A DNA stretch of 64,000 nucleotides from Planctomycetota bacterium (GTDB lineage Bacteria > Planctomycetota > SZUA-567 > H5-PLA8): NCBI GenBank assembly GCA_027493525.1, contig JAOSKN010000001.1:620001-684000 (forward strand), in the 5' to 3' direction. The position numbers and the translations under genes were made by a program. Below are positions 36,131-45,024 of the stretch, in pieces; position 1 is the first letter of the stretch, and each line of letters starts with the position of its first letter. Under the pieces are notes generated by a model. That model saw only the letters and a program-made list of their open reading frames with translations. It was not told the DNA's origin and did no database searches.

Positions 36131-37141
36131 ATGCGATCCTTCATGCTCCCGCTCTGCGCGATCCTGGCCCTGGCGGCGCTGCCCTTGCGCGCCCAGGACG
36201 CCCCCGAAGGCGGGAAAGACGAGCGCGGAAAGCTCAAGGATTTGATGGCCAAGCTGCGCAACGGCGAGGTCCTTACGCCCGAAGAGCAGGCCCAGATGGA
36301 CCAGATGAAAGAGGGCGGCAAGCGGCTGCTGGGGCGCGTGAAGGACGAACTGGAGGGCAAAGGCCCGCGCGGTCGCGGGCGCGAAGAAGGCGGGGCGCTC
36401 AAGCCCGCGCTGGAACTGCTCAACGTCCACGAACGCGCGCAGCTTGCCGCGCAGATCGCGCAGTTCCAGGCCGGCAAGAAGGAGGAGGCGCTCGCGGCCA
36501 TCGCGAAGTTCATCGAAGAAGAAGCGCTGCAGGCCGAGCGCGATCCGGAGACGGCCGGCGTGGCGCGGCTGACGCTGGGGCACCTCCAGTTCGAGGCGGG
36601 CAAGGCCGAGGACGCGATGGGCACCTACCGCACCGTCACCGGGCGCATGGCCCCGGAGGCGCTGATGGCGCTGCTCGAACAACTGCTGCGGGAGAAAGAA
36701 CCCGACGCGAACGCGATCCTGGAGAGCTACCGGCAGATGCTCGCGATGCAGAAGACGGCGCTCGACCGCTGCCGGCTGCTCAAAGGCTTCCTGCACCTGC
36801 TCGACGGCCCGAGCGCCAACCGGCTGGTACCCGAGGCCCGCGCGAAGCTGTTCGAAGGCGCCGCCGGGAGCGTGCCGCGCGAGGAAGCGCTCGCCCACCG
36901 CGAGGCGCTCGCGAAGGAGCCGCCGTTCCCGGGCGGCGGGGCCGGGCCCGAGATGCGCGGCCCGCCGCCGGAATTCATGGGGCGCGGGATGGGCCGGGAG
37001 TTCTTGCGAGGTCCCGACGGCAAAGGCCCGCCGGGCGGCCCCATGGGAGGCGGTCCCGACCGGCCGCGCATGGGCCCCGACCAGCCGGGCGGCGGGCCCG
37101 ACGGCCAAGGCGTGCAGCCCAAGGCGAAGGAAGATTTTTGA
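36131..37141 (+). CDS. Exported protein with Gly/Pro-rich tail
   Basis: A 336-residue protein with a signal peptide (MRSFMLPLCAILALAALPLR, cleavage near AQD). The middle (about 90-260) is helical and resembles tetratricopeptide-like pairs (ARLTLGHLQFEAGKAEDAMG). The last 70 residues are low-complexity Gly, Pro, Met, Asp and Arg (PPGGPMGGGPDRPRMGPDQP). No named domain was recognised. It is divergent from the beta-helix gene with a 196-base shared upstream region. Confidence 0.65.
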   Translation: MRSFMLPLCAILALAALPLRAQDAPEGGKDERGKLKDLMAKLRNGEVLTPEEQAQMDQMKEGGKRLLGRVKDELEGKGPRGRGREEGGALKPALELLNVHERAQLAAQIAQFQAGKKEEALAAIAKFIEEEALQAERDPETAGVARLTLGHLQFEAGKAEDAMGTYRTVTGRMAPEALMALLEQLLREKEPDANAILESYRQMLAMQKTALDRCRLLKGFLHLLDGPSANRLVPEARAKLFEGAAGSVPREEALAHREALAKEPPFPGGGAGPEMRGPPPEFMGRGMGREFLRGPDGKGPPGGPMGGGPDRPRMGPDQPGGGPDGQGVQPKAKEDF

Positions 37142-37410
37142 TCCTTGGGAATGCGAAATATAAGGCCGCACGAATGCCCATGCCCAAGGAGTTCGCACAG
37201 GCGCCAGCCGGAGTGAGGTTAGAAGGATGCACGTGGTTTATTGACTCAAAGGTCAAGTTTTGGCTCGGCTTTGCGCCGCGTTGAATTAGGATTATATTAA
37301 TGTTCGTATTCTAAACTGCACAAGATGTTCCTTTTCTTGCGTATCTTTCTAAGCCCCTTAAAATTAAAGCACTTTCAGACTTCCATCCCGCGTATAGGGA
37401 GCCGCGTGGC
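37142..37410. other. A+T-richer intergenic region before the GH20 gene
   Basis: 269 bases that are markedly richer in A+T than their surroundings. TGACTCAAAGGTCA at about 37243 is an inverted pair TGAC/GTCA with a TTGACT start that could be a -35; TATATT near 37290 could be a -10, but the spacing is too long to call a promoter. No gene seen. Confidence 0.4.
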
Positions 37411-39246
37411 ATGGCGTTAAGCCTTTTGCCCCAGCCTAAGTCGGTCAAGGTCCTTGTGGGCCACTTCGACTTCAAAGAGGTCGATACGGTCTTCCTGGCT
37501 CGGCGAGCGAGCCCTCGCGCGAAGCAGGCGGCGCTCCTGCTGTGCGAAGAATTGAAACGCACGTACCACCTCGATTACGAGATCAAGCCTTCCTCGACGG
37601 TCAAAGATCCGCAGGGCTGCCTGATCACGCACCATTCGCGCGAAGGGATCTTCGTCCGGACGGCGCTGGCGAAGCCGCACGCCTACGAGCTTCTGGCGGC
37701 GGGACACGCGCTGACGGTCTCGGCGGTGGACGACGAGGGGCTGGTCTGCGCGCTGCAGACGGTGCGGCAGTTGCTTCAGGAAGGCACGCGCATCCCGGCG
37801 CTGAAGATCGAAGACTGGCCGACGGTGCCGTTCCGCGTGCTGCACGTGGACCTGAAGGGGCTCACGCCGGACCTGCCTTCGCTGCGCGAGATCGTGGAGC
37901 GCGCGGCGTTCCACAAGTACAGCGCGCTGCTGGTGGAGTACGAGGACCGCTTTCCCTATGCGTGCCTCCCCGAGCTGCGGGGTCCCAACGCGCTGACGCC
38001 GGAGACGCTGGAGGAGTTCGTCGCGTACGCCGAGCGGAATGGGCTGGAAACGATCCCGCTGGTGCAGACGCTGGGGCACCTGGAATTCCTGCTGCGCCAC
38101 CCGAAGTACCGCGAGCTGGCGGAGGTGCCCGAGATCCCGCAGCAGATCTCCACGACGCACCCGAAGGCGCTGAAGCTGCTGAAGGAGATGGTCAAGGAGA
38201 TCCTGGAGGCGCACCCGAACTCGCGGTACATCCACCTGGGCGCGGACGAGGCCTGGCAGCTCGGGAAGAGCGCCGAGTCGCGCGCGGCCGTGGAGAAGGC
38301 CGGGAGCAAGGAAGCGCACTTCATCGACCACGTGACGAAGTTCGTCCGGCAGGTCAAGCTGCGCGAGAAGACGCCGCTGATCTGGGACGACATGCTCCGC
38401 GAAGCGCCGCCCGAGGTCCTGAAGAGGCTGCCCAAGACCTGCGGGCTGGTCTACTGGCGCTACGACGCCGACGGCGGGCAGTACAAGCCCGAGATGCTCC
38501 CGCAACTCGGCAAGTACCTGCACGGCGGCTACAAGGTCTTCGGCGCGTGCGCGATCCGCGGGGCCGAGCAATTCTTCGGGAACATCCCCAACTACCGCAA
38601 GCGCATGGACAACGTGGACTGGTGGGTCGAGGCCTGCGAGACGCAGGGGCGGCTGGCCGGGCTCATCGCCACGAGCTGGTCGCGCTTCAATTCGAACCTG
38701 ACGCCCTGCGACCCGATGCCGGCGGCCTGGCCGAGCATCCTCTACGGCGCCGAGCGAATGTGGACGGGGCTGGGCAGCAGCCGCGAGAGCTTCGAGCGCC
38801 GGTTGCTGGTGGGCTTCTACGGGCTGCGCGCCGACGCGCAGGAGGTCGCGCTCGCGCACTACGGCGTCGGCGACCATCACGCCAAGGAGGCCGTCGAGGT
38901 CTTCGGGCGCGCGAAGCGTTCGGCCCGCCGCAACCGCGACGTGCTGGAACTGCTCGAACTGCTCGGCTCGCTGGAGGTGCTCAACGAGCGGCGCAAGGAA
39001 GAGACCGAGCGGCTCGCGGCGATCCTGCCGAAGCTCGAGGCCGGCACCGCCGACCCCAGCGCCGTGAACAAGCTCCGCGCCGAACTGCCGCAGGCCTTCC
39101 GCGAGGTCGAGCGCCTGGAGAAGGAGCTTTCCCGCGCGCTGTCGAAGCGCTTCCACAAGCAGGAGGTGGACGAGTTCATCCTCGACCGGCTCCTGCTCTG
39201 CACGCGGTTCCTCGAATACCTGCAACTGCTCACGCAGCGCTCGTGA
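37411..39246 (+). CDS. Beta-N-acetylhexosaminidase (GH20-like)
   Basis: A 611-residue enzyme of the GH20 type, releasing terminal N-acetylhexosamines. An N-terminal accessory domain (about 1-140) precedes the TIM barrel, where HVDLKGLTPDLPSL, LVQTLGHLEFLL and the catalytic HLGADEAW (Asp-Glu near 277) lie on consecutive strands. The C-terminal 120 residues form a helical extension unusual for the family. There is no signal peptide, so it probably acts on imported sugars in the cytoplasm. GGGAG lies 9 bases before the ATG. It may recycle amino sugars together with the glucokinase and isomerases elsewhere in the window. Confidence 0.85.
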   Translation: MALSLLPQPKSVKVLVGHFDFKEVDTVFLARRASPRAKQAALLLCEELKRTYHLDYEIKPSSTVKDPQGCLITHHSREGIFVRTALAKPHAYELLAAGHALTVSAVDDEGLVCALQTVRQLLQEGTRIPALKIEDWPTVPFRVLHVDLKGLTPDLPSLREIVERAAFHKYSALLVEYEDRFPYACLPELRGPNALTPETLEEFVAYAERNGLETIPLVQTLGHLEFLLRHPKYRELAEVPEIPQQISTTHPKALKLLKEMVKEILEAHPNSRYIHLGADEAWQLGKSAESRAAVEKAGSKEAHFIDHVTKFVRQVKLREKTPLIWDDMLREAPPEVLKRLPKTCGLVYWRYDADGGQYKPEMLPQLGKYLHGGYKVFGACAIRGAEQFFGNIPNYRKRMDNVDWWVEACETQGRLAGLIATSWSRFNSNLTPCDPMPAAWPSILYGAERMWTGLGSSRESFERRLLVGFYGLRADAQEVALAHYGVGDHHAKEAVEVFGRAKRSARRNRDVLELLELLGSLEVLNERRKEETERLAAILPKLEAGTADPSAVNKLRAELPQAFREVERLEKELSRALSKRFHKQEVDEFILDRLLLCTRFLEYLQLLTQRS

Positions 39247-39534
39247 GCGGAAGTTCCGAGTTCCGAGTTCCGAGCGAAGTGGCACGGGTCGGCGCAGCGG
39301 GCGCGTGCCGGGCGGGGGATGATTTCCGGTTTCCGGTCTCCTGGCGGCTCGCGCCTCGCCAGCCACCCGCCAAGTCGCTTTCGCGGCTCCGCCGCCCGAT
39401 ATGCGGAAAGGCTCCGCCTTTCCGGCGGTCCGCACCCTACTTCTCATTTGCGAGGCTGCGCCTCGCGGGGCGCAGGCCGTTGATGCCCGAGGCACAGCCT
39501 CGGCCGGGGAAACGTGGGTGATCCGGCGCCCGGC
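39247..39534. other. Intergenic region between convergent genes, repeat-rich
   Basis: 288 bases between the GH20 and typA stops. It opens with three TTCCGAG heptamers (39254-39274) and two TTTCCGG heptamers (39323-39336), then a cluster of small hairpins (39383-39503). No gene is seen. Confidence 0.65.
39383..39503. repeat. Cluster of four mini-hairpins with 3-base loops
   Basis: Four inverted repeats of common plan: GCGGC-tcc-GCCGC (39383-39395), CGGAAAGGC-tcc-GCCTTTCCG (39404-39424), GCGAGGC-tgc-GCCTCGC (39450-39466) and CCGAGGC-aca-GCCTCGG (39487-39503). Each is centred on GGC and GCC around three bases. Between convergent genes they could end transcripts from both sides. Confidence 0.75.
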
Positions 39535-41376
39535 TCAGGCCTTCTCCACCGGCTGCGCCTTCTGCCGCGACCCGCGAAGCCGGTCTTTCTCGTTGAGCAT
39601 CCGCTTTCGCAGGCGCACCGATTTGGGCGTCGCCTCGATCAGCTCGTCCTCTTCGATATACTCCAGGGCTTCTTCGAGCGAGAAGCTCGTCTTGGTCTTG
39701 AGCTTTTCCGTCGCTTCCTTGTTGCTGCTGCGGATGTTGGTCAGGTGCTTCTCTTTCGTGACGTTGACCGCGATGTCCTTGTCGCCGCCGGTCTCGCCCA
39801 CGATCTGCCCCTGGTAGACCTCCTCGCCGGGCTCGACGAAGAACTCCCCGCGGTCCTGCAGGTTCATCAGCGCGTAAGCCGTCACGCGCCCGGTGTCGCT
39901 GGCCGCCAGCACGCCGTTGACGCGCCCGGGCAGCTCCCCGCTCACCGGCCGGAAATCGCGGTAGCTGTGGTGCAGCACCGCCTCGCCCTTCGTCGCGCTC
40001 AGCAGCCGGCTGCGCAGTCCGATCAGGCCGCGGCTGGGGCCCACGAACTCCAGGTGGCACTGCCCCTCGCGCTGCGACATGTGCTCCAGCACGCACTGCC
40101 GCGCGCCGAGCAGCTCCATCACCTTGCCCATGAACGCCTCGGGCACGTCCACCGTCACGGTCTCGAACGGCTCGTGCGCCGCGCCGCCGATCTCCTTCTC
40201 GATCACGTGCGGCTTGCCGATGGCGACCTCGTAGCCTTCGCGCCGCATCGTCTCGATCAACACGCTCAGATGCAGCAGCCCGCGCCCGGCCACTTCCCAG
40301 ACGTCCGGCTCAAGCTGCGCGATCCGCATGGCCACGTTGCGCTGCCGCTCGCGCTCCAGCCGCGCCTCGAGCTGCCGGCTGGTGACGAAGCGCCCCTCGC
40401 GCCCGCTGAAGGGGCTCGTGTTGGTGGTGAATACCATCGTCAGCGTGGGCTCGTCGATGGGCACCGGCGGCAGCGGCTCCAGGTCCTCGCGCTCCAGGAT
40501 CGAATCGCCGATGCCGATGTCCGGGAAGCCGCTGATCGCCACGATCTCCCCGGCCTCCGCGCGCTCCACATCCCGCCGGCCCAGGCCCTCGTGGACTTGC
40601 AGGCTCACGACGCGCTCGCGCCGCCGCGCGCCTTCGGTGCTGATGAACGTATAGACCTGGCCGCGCCGGATCGCGCCTTCCCAGATCCGCCCGATCGCGA
40701 TCCGGCCCACGTAGTCGTTGTAGTCGATGTTGCTCACCTGGAGGCGCATCGGCTTCGCCGCGTCGCCCGCGGGAGCCGGCACATGCTTCAGGATCAGCTC
40801 GAAGAGCGGCTTCAGGTCCTGGCTCTCCTCCTCGAGGCTCAGCTTCGCGAAGCCCAGCCGGCCCGCGGCGAAGACGTAGGGGAAATCGAGCTGCTGGTCG
40901 GTCGCCTGCAGCTCCACGAACAGGTCGAAGACCTGGTCCAGAACCTCGTGCGGGCGGGCGTCGGCGCGGTCGATCTTGTTCACCACCACGATCGGGCGCA
41001 ACCCGTGGCCGAAGGCCTTGCGCAGCACGAACTTCGTCTGCGGCAGCACGCCTTCCGCCGCGTCCACCAGCAGCAGGCACCCGTCCGCCATCTTCAGCAC
41101 GCGCTCCACCTCGCCGCCGAAGTCCGCGTGCCCGGGCGTATCGATGATGTTGATCTTCGTCTCGCCGTATTGGATCGCGCAGTTCTTCGCCAGGATCGTG
41201 ATCCCGCGCTCCCGTTCCAGGTCGTTGCTGTCCATCACGCACTCGGCGACTTCCTGGTTGGCGCGGAACGTGCCCGCCTGCCGAAGCAGATGGTCCACCA
41301 GCGTGGTCTTGCCATGGTCGACGTGGGCGATGATGGCGATGTTGCGCAGCTTCTCGTTGCGGGGCGTGGCGCTCAT
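39535..41376 (-). CDS. typA: Ribosome-associated GTPase TypA/BipA
   Basis: A 613-residue translational GTPase involved in ribosome assembly and stress adaptation. G motifs are complete: AHVDHGKTT, the switch I threonine region [28 protein letters not shown]. Domains II, III and V and the BipA C-terminal domain follow ([48 protein letters not shown]). Length and order fit the family. It is divergent from the dehydrogenase at 41685, with a hairpin in the shared region. Confidence 0.97.
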   Translation of the reverse strand: MSATPRNEKLRNIAIIAHVDHGKTTLVDHLLRQAGTFRANQEVAECVMDSNDLERERGITILAKNCAIQYGETKINIIDTPGHADFGGEVERVLKMADGCLLLVDAAEGVLPQTKFVLRKAFGHGLRPIVVVNKIDRADARPHEVLDQVFDLFVELQATDQQLDFPYVFAAGRLGFAKLSLEEESQDLKPLFELILKHVPAPAGDAAKPMRLQVSNIDYNDYVGRIAIGRIWEGAIRRGQVYTFISTEGARRRERVVSLQVHEGLGRRDVERAEAGEIVAISGFPDIGIGDSILEREDLEPLPPVPIDEPTLTMVFTTNTSPFSGREGRFVTSRQLEARLERERQRNVAMRIAQLEPDVWEVAGRGLLHLSVLIETMRREGYEVAIGKPHVIEKEIGGAAHEPFETVTVDVPEAFMGKVMELLGARQCVLEHMSQREGQCHLEFVGPSRGLIGLRSRLLSATKGEAVLHHSYRDFRPVSGELPGRVNGVLAASDTGRVTAYALMNLQDRGEFFVEPGEEVYQGQIVGETGGDKDIAVNVTKEKHLTNIRSSNKEATEKLKTKTSFSLEEALEYIEEDELIEATPKSVRLRKRMLNEKDRLRGSRQKAQPVEKA

Positions 41377-41487
41377 GGCGTTACGTCATCCTGACCGGCG
41401 GTCTGCAAGGCCCATCTTGGGTTGGGATGGGGGAGGTACGCTTGGCGAGTCCGCCCGGAGCCTGTCCGGACGACCCTCACCAATAAG

Positions 41488-41521
41488 AAGGGGGAATCTT
41501 CCACCGTGGAAGACCCCCCTT
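41488..41521. terminator. Stable two-part hairpin
   Basis: AAGGGGG with CCCCCTT outside and TCTTCCA with TGGAAGA inside, separated by a small internal bulge, CCG loop. No T-run on either strand. It lies about 110 bases upstream of typA, so it could be a leader element or a roadblock between divergent promoters. Confidence 0.5.
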
Positions 41522-41628
41522 GGAAAGCCCTAACAAGCTAACCGATCCCACCTCCGAATGCCAGTCCCCTCTTGCCAAACGGTTTCCACCCGAATTCCCT
41601 GGCATCTCCGCTTCTTGCGGGGTACATT

Positions 41629-41664
41629 TGTAACGTGTAACAAAATAGTGATGTAACGTTACAT
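41629..41664 (+). promoter_or_regulatory. Palindromic operator before the dehydrogenase-aldolase operon
   Basis: ATGTAACGTTACAT (41651-41664) is a perfect 14-base palindrome with a central CG. Upstream at 41629-41641, TGTAACGTGTAAC repeats the TGTAAC half twice. It lies 20 bases before the ATG at 41685. The central-CG form is common for LacI-family operators, and sugar operons often use these; the regulator is not in the window. Confidence 0.65.
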
Positions 41665-41684
41665 ATTCGCCCGGGGATCCGCAC

Positions 41685-42728
41685 ATGGCCGCCGAACGCC
41701 TGCCCGATCGTTTCCGCGACGAAGAACACCTCGAGGAGTTCATGTCCGAGCCGCCGCCGGATCTCGTCGAGATGATGAAGCGCCTCGACGGGGATCTCGC
41801 CATCCTCGGCATCGGGGGCAAGATGGGCGTGACGCTCGGGCGCGAGGCCGTCCGCGCGGCGAAAGCCGCCGGCGTGAAGAAGCGCATCCTCGGCGTCTCG
41901 CGCTTCAGCGACGAAGACGCGCGCCGCAAGCTGGAAGCGTGGGGCCTGGAGACGCTCGCCTGCGACCTGCTCGACCGCGAGGCGGTCGCCAGGCTCCCGG
42001 CCTGCCCGAACGTGATCTTCATGGCCGGCCGCAAGTTCGGAACCACCGGCGACAGCAGCCTCACCTGGGCCATGAACACCCTCGTCCCGGGCCACGTCGC
42101 CGAGCATTACCGCGAAAGCCGCATCGTCGCGTTCAGCACCGGCAACGTCTACCCGCTGATGCCGGTCAAGTCCGGAGGCGCCACCGAAGGGACTCCCACC
42201 GAACCCGTCGGCGAGTACGCGCAGTCCACGCTGGGCCGAGAAAAGATCTTCTCGCACTTCAGCCTCCGTAACGGCACGCCCGTGGCCATCATCCGGCTCA
42301 ATTACGCCATCGACATGCGCTACGGCGTGCTGTACGAGATCGCGAGGAAGGTCTGGAGCGGCGCGCCGGTCGATCTGAGCATGGGGCACGCCAACGTGAT
42401 CTGGCAGGGCGACGCGAACACGCAGGCGCTCCTGGCGCTCGAGCACTGCGCCTCGCCGGCGAACCTCCTGAACGTGACGGGGCCGGAGACCCTCTCGGTC
42501 CGCTTCGCCGCGGAGGCCTTCGGCCGCCTGTTCGACAAGCCTCCGCGCCTGGAAGGCCAAGAGCGCGACACCGCCCTGTTGAACAACGCGAGCAAGGCCG
42601 CGAAGCTCTTCGGCTATCCGCGCGTGCCCCTGCTGAAGATGATCGAGTGGGTCGCCGACTGGGTGAAGAGCGGCGGCCGCGACATCGGGAAGCCCTCGCA
42701 CTTCGAGACCCGCGACGGGAAGTTCTAG
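41685..42728 (+). CDS. NAD(P)-dependent epimerase/dehydratase family protein
   Basis: A 347-residue Rossmann protein with ILGIGGKMGVTL as the NAD-binding loop and FSTGNVYPL as the Ser-containing active-site strand. The extended SDR family usually has YxxxK; here the corresponding segment is EYAQSTLGREK, with Tyr but Thr four residues on and the Lys displaced, so catalysis may differ. Substrate unknown; a sugar or aldonate is likely from the company it keeps. It is followed after 29 bases by a DapA-like gene, giving a two-gene unit behind the operator at 41629-41664. Confidence 0.8.
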   Translation: MAAERLPDRFRDEEHLEEFMSEPPPDLVEMMKRLDGDLAILGIGGKMGVTLGREAVRAAKAAGVKKRILGVSRFSDEDARRKLEAWGLETLACDLLDREAVARLPACPNVIFMAGRKFGTTGDSSLTWAMNTLVPGHVAEHYRESRIVAFSTGNVYPLMPVKSGGATEGTPTEPVGEYAQSTLGREKIFSHFSLRNGTPVAIIRLNYAIDMRYGVLYEIARKVWSGAPVDLSMGHANVIWQGDANTQALLALEHCASPANLLNVTGPETLSVRFAAEAFGRLFDKPPRLEGQERDTALLNNASKAAKLFGYPRVPLLKMIEWVADWVKSGGRDIGKPSHFETRDGKF

Positions 42729-42757
42729 CGGCCACGTTCCCGTTTCAGGAGCACGCC

Positions 42758-43834
42758 ATGCGCATCGCCGACCTGCCCGCCGATCTCGTCCAGCGCGTCC
42801 GCGCCGGCCTCGTCATCCCCGCCAACCCCCTGGCCCTGACGGCCGAGCGCAAACTCGACGAACGCCGCCAGCGCGCGCTGACGCGCTACTACGTCGACGC
42901 CGGCTCCGGCGGCCTCGCCGTGGGCGTGCATTCGACCCAGTTCGAGATCCGCGAGCCCCAGCACGCGCTCTTCGAGCCCGTCCTCAAGCTTGCCAGCGAG
43001 ACCGCCGACGACTGGTGCGCTAGGCGCGGCGTGAGCCTGCTCAAGGTCGCCGGCGTCTGCGGCAAGACCCGGCAAGCCGTGAAGGAAGCCGAGTTCGCCG
43101 TCTCCGCCGGCTACCACGCCGGCCTCTTGAGCCTGGCGGCCCTCAAGAGCGAGTCCATCGACGAGGTCGTCGCGCATTGCCGCGAGGTCGCGAAGGCGAT
43201 CCCGCTGATCGGCTTCTACCTCCAGCCGGCCGTCGGCGGGCGCGAACTGCCCTACGCGTTCTGGCGCCGCTTCGCGGAGCTCGAGAATGTCCTGGCGATC
43301 AAGATGGCGCCCTTCAACCGCTACAAGACCTTCGACGTGATCCGCGGCGTCTGCGAGGCGGGCCGCGAAAAAGACATCGCCCTCTACACCGGGAACGACG
43401 ACAACATCCTCGTCGACCTGCTCACCGAGTTTCGCGTCCGAACCTCCGCCGGCGAGCGCCGCGCGCGGATCGCCGGCGGGCTCCTGGGCCACTGGTGCGT
43501 CTGGACGCGCAAGGCCGTCGAGCAGCTCGCGCGCTGCCATGAGGTCGTCCGCTCCGGCCGGCCCGTCCCCCAGGAACTGCTCACCCTGGCCGCCGAAGTC
43601 ACCGACGCCAACGCCGCCTTCTTCGACCCCGCGCACGCCTTCTCCGGCTGCCTGCCGGGCATCCACGAAGTCCTCCGCCGCCAGGGGCTCCTGGCCGGGA
43701 TCTGGTGTCTCAATCCGAAGGAAGTCCTCTCGCCCGGGCAGCGCGAGGAGATCGACCGCGTCTACGCGGCCTACCCGCACCTCAACGACGATGCGTTCGT
43801 CCGCGAGAATCTGGAGACCTGGCTCAAAGGTTAG
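42758..43834 (+). CDS. DapA / N-acetylneuraminate-lyase family protein
   Basis: A 358-residue TIM-barrel protein of the class I aldolase DHDPS/NAL superfamily, longer than the typical 290-300. The Schiff-base lysine is probably in LAIKMAPF (about 184), with YTGNDDNILV as the next family strand. AGGAG lies 6 bases before the ATG. In the family this fold makes or breaks bonds next to pyruvate, but the substrate is unknown here; a 2-keto-3-deoxy-sugar acid would fit the neighbouring dehydrogenase and the KDG-kinase-like gene at 54940. It ends just before the convergent STAS gene. Confidence 0.8.
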   Translation: MRIADLPADLVQRVRAGLVIPANPLALTAERKLDERRQRALTRYYVDAGSGGLAVGVHSTQFEIREPQHALFEPVLKLASETADDWCARRGVSLLKVAGVCGKTRQAVKEAEFAVSAGYHAGLLSLAALKSESIDEVVAHCREVAKAIPLIGFYLQPAVGGRELPYAFWRRFAELENVLAIKMAPFNRYKTFDVIRGVCEAGREKDIALYTGNDDNILVDLLTEFRVRTSAGERRARIAGGLLGHWCVWTRKAVEQLARCHEVVRSGRPVPQELLTLAAEVTDANAAFFDPAHAFSGCLPGIHEVLRRQGLLAGIWCLNPKEVLSPGQREEIDRVYAAYPHLNDDAFVRENLETWLKG

Positions 43835-43840
43835 GCACGC

Positions 43841-44779
43841 TCACAGCACGTCGATGGACCGCAGATGGTTGAGGTTCAACCAGCGGCGCGAGCCGTGCTG
43901 GTCGATCAGGATCCAGGGCCCGCCCACCCGCGTCAGGACTTTCCCCGTCAGCGAGAAGTCCCCGAAATTGAAGGTGTAGGTCTGCAGGATCAGCAGTTTG
44001 TGAAGCACCATCAGGTTCTCGGGCAGGTCCTCGTCCGGGCGGGCCAGCGGCGTGGCGGCGCGCTCGTTGGCCAGCTCCATGACCTCGTCGTCTTCCTTCG
44101 CCTTCGCCTGCCTCAGCGCGACGGCCGCGGCGCTCGTCTCCGCCGGCGGGATCGCCGGCAGCTTCGAGCCGCTGGAACCGGGCTTGATCGCGGGCGTGCC
44201 GCGCAGGTTGCTTTCGTCGGGACGGGTGATGTGGATCTTGGGCTGGTAGGAGTCGGTCTTGCCGTCGTGGATGAACCGTTCCTTCTTCTGCCCCGGCGTC
44301 AACTGCGTCCCCGAATCCCCCTTGCGCATCGAGACGGAAGATTCCGCCTCGGATGCGGTGACCGCCTTCAGCCGCACCTGGCTGCCCTTGCCGTCGCCGC
44401 GGACCTCCGGCGGGCGGACGGGCACGACGACCGGCTCCTCCGCCTCGGGCGCGGCCGGAATCGGGTTCGGTTTCGCGCAGGCCTCGATCTCGACCCACGA
44501 CTGCGCGCCGAGCATGTTGAGCGTCTGCGCCACGGCCAGCGACGAGCGCACCTTCAGCTTGCGCCCCTTGGACTGGATATCCTGCGCGCTGATCAGCAGC
44601 GCCTTGGCCGCCGAACTCGGGAAGTATTTGACGTTGGAAAGGTCCAGGGTCGGCACGCCGTCCCCCAAACCCTTCATGTAGCTGTCCAGCACCGCGGAGA
44701 GTTCGTTCTGGCTCGACGGGCCCACGGTCCCGGAGATCCACAGGATCTTATCGATCGTCTCGGCCGATAGCGCGGCCAT
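43841..44779 (-). CDS. STAS-domain protein with disordered linker and C-terminal small domain
   Basis: A 312-residue protein. Residues about 10-100 form a STAS/anti-sigma-antagonist-like fold (ILWISGTVGPSSQNELSAV, TLDLSNVKYFPSSAAKALL). A long charged linker (about 110-240) is followed by a short beta-rich C-terminal domain (LHKLLILQTYTFNFGDFSL, GPWILIDQHGSRRWLNLNH). The serine pair in FPSSAA is where a partner kinase would phosphorylate a STAS protein. No partner kinase of the RsbW type is adjacent. It is convergent with the DapA-like gene, 6 bases from its stop. Confidence 0.75.
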   Translation of the reverse strand: MAALSAETIDKILWISGTVGPSSQNELSAVLDSYMKGLGDGVPTLDLSNVKYFPSSAAKALLISAQDIQSKGRKLKVRSSLAVAQTLNMLGAQSWVEIEACAKPNPIPAAPEAEEPVVVPVRPPEVRGDGKGSQVRLKAVTASEAESSVSMRKGDSGTQLTPGQKKERFIHDGKTDSYQPKIHITRPDESNLRGTPAIKPGSSGSKLPAIPPAETSAAAVALRQAKAKEDDEVMELANERAATPLARPDEDLPENLMVLHKLLILQTYTFNFGDFSLTGKVLTRVGGPWILIDQHGSRRWLNLNHLRSIDVL

Positions 44780-44859
44780 GGCCTCCCCCTTGCCGCCGTC
44801 CCCATACCCGGTCCCGGAATCCTACGCCAAGCCCGGCCCCGTGTCATGTGCACGGCTTG

Positions 44860-45024
44860 GAGTGCGTCCTAAAACCGGATCGCGAGGCGGCTTCGGAGCG
44901 CCGGGCAAGCGAGGCGAGGCGGCCGAACGAGCCGTATCGGGACAGCGCCTACGGCGAGCAGGCCAACGACGCAGCGCGCAGTCCGCCGCCCGAAGACGGC
45001 CGCGAGACGTTTTAGGTCGCACTC
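44860..45024. repeat. 165-base element bounded by 16-base inverted repeats
   Basis: GAGTGCGTCCTAAAAC (44860-44875) and GTTTTAGGTCGCACTC (45009-45024) are inverse complements with one mismatch. Inside, TCGCGAGGCGGCTTCGG faces CCGAAGACGGCCGCGA, so the stem continues imperfectly. The right end abuts the stop codon of aroF. This looks like a non-autonomous palindromic element (MITE- or REP-like) or a large RNA hairpin. Confidence 0.65.

Larger units (their letters stand above)
41377..41684. other. Divergent intergenic region
   Basis: 308 bases holding a large hairpin (41488-41521) and a palindromic operator (41629-41664). No gene was recognised. Regulation of the plus-strand sugar operon is the likely role of the right half. 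Confidence 0.6.

Noticed and set aside
37240..37300. Sigma70 promoter before the GH20 gene
   Set aside because: TTGACT and TATATT are present but too far apart; listed only as an A+T-rich region.
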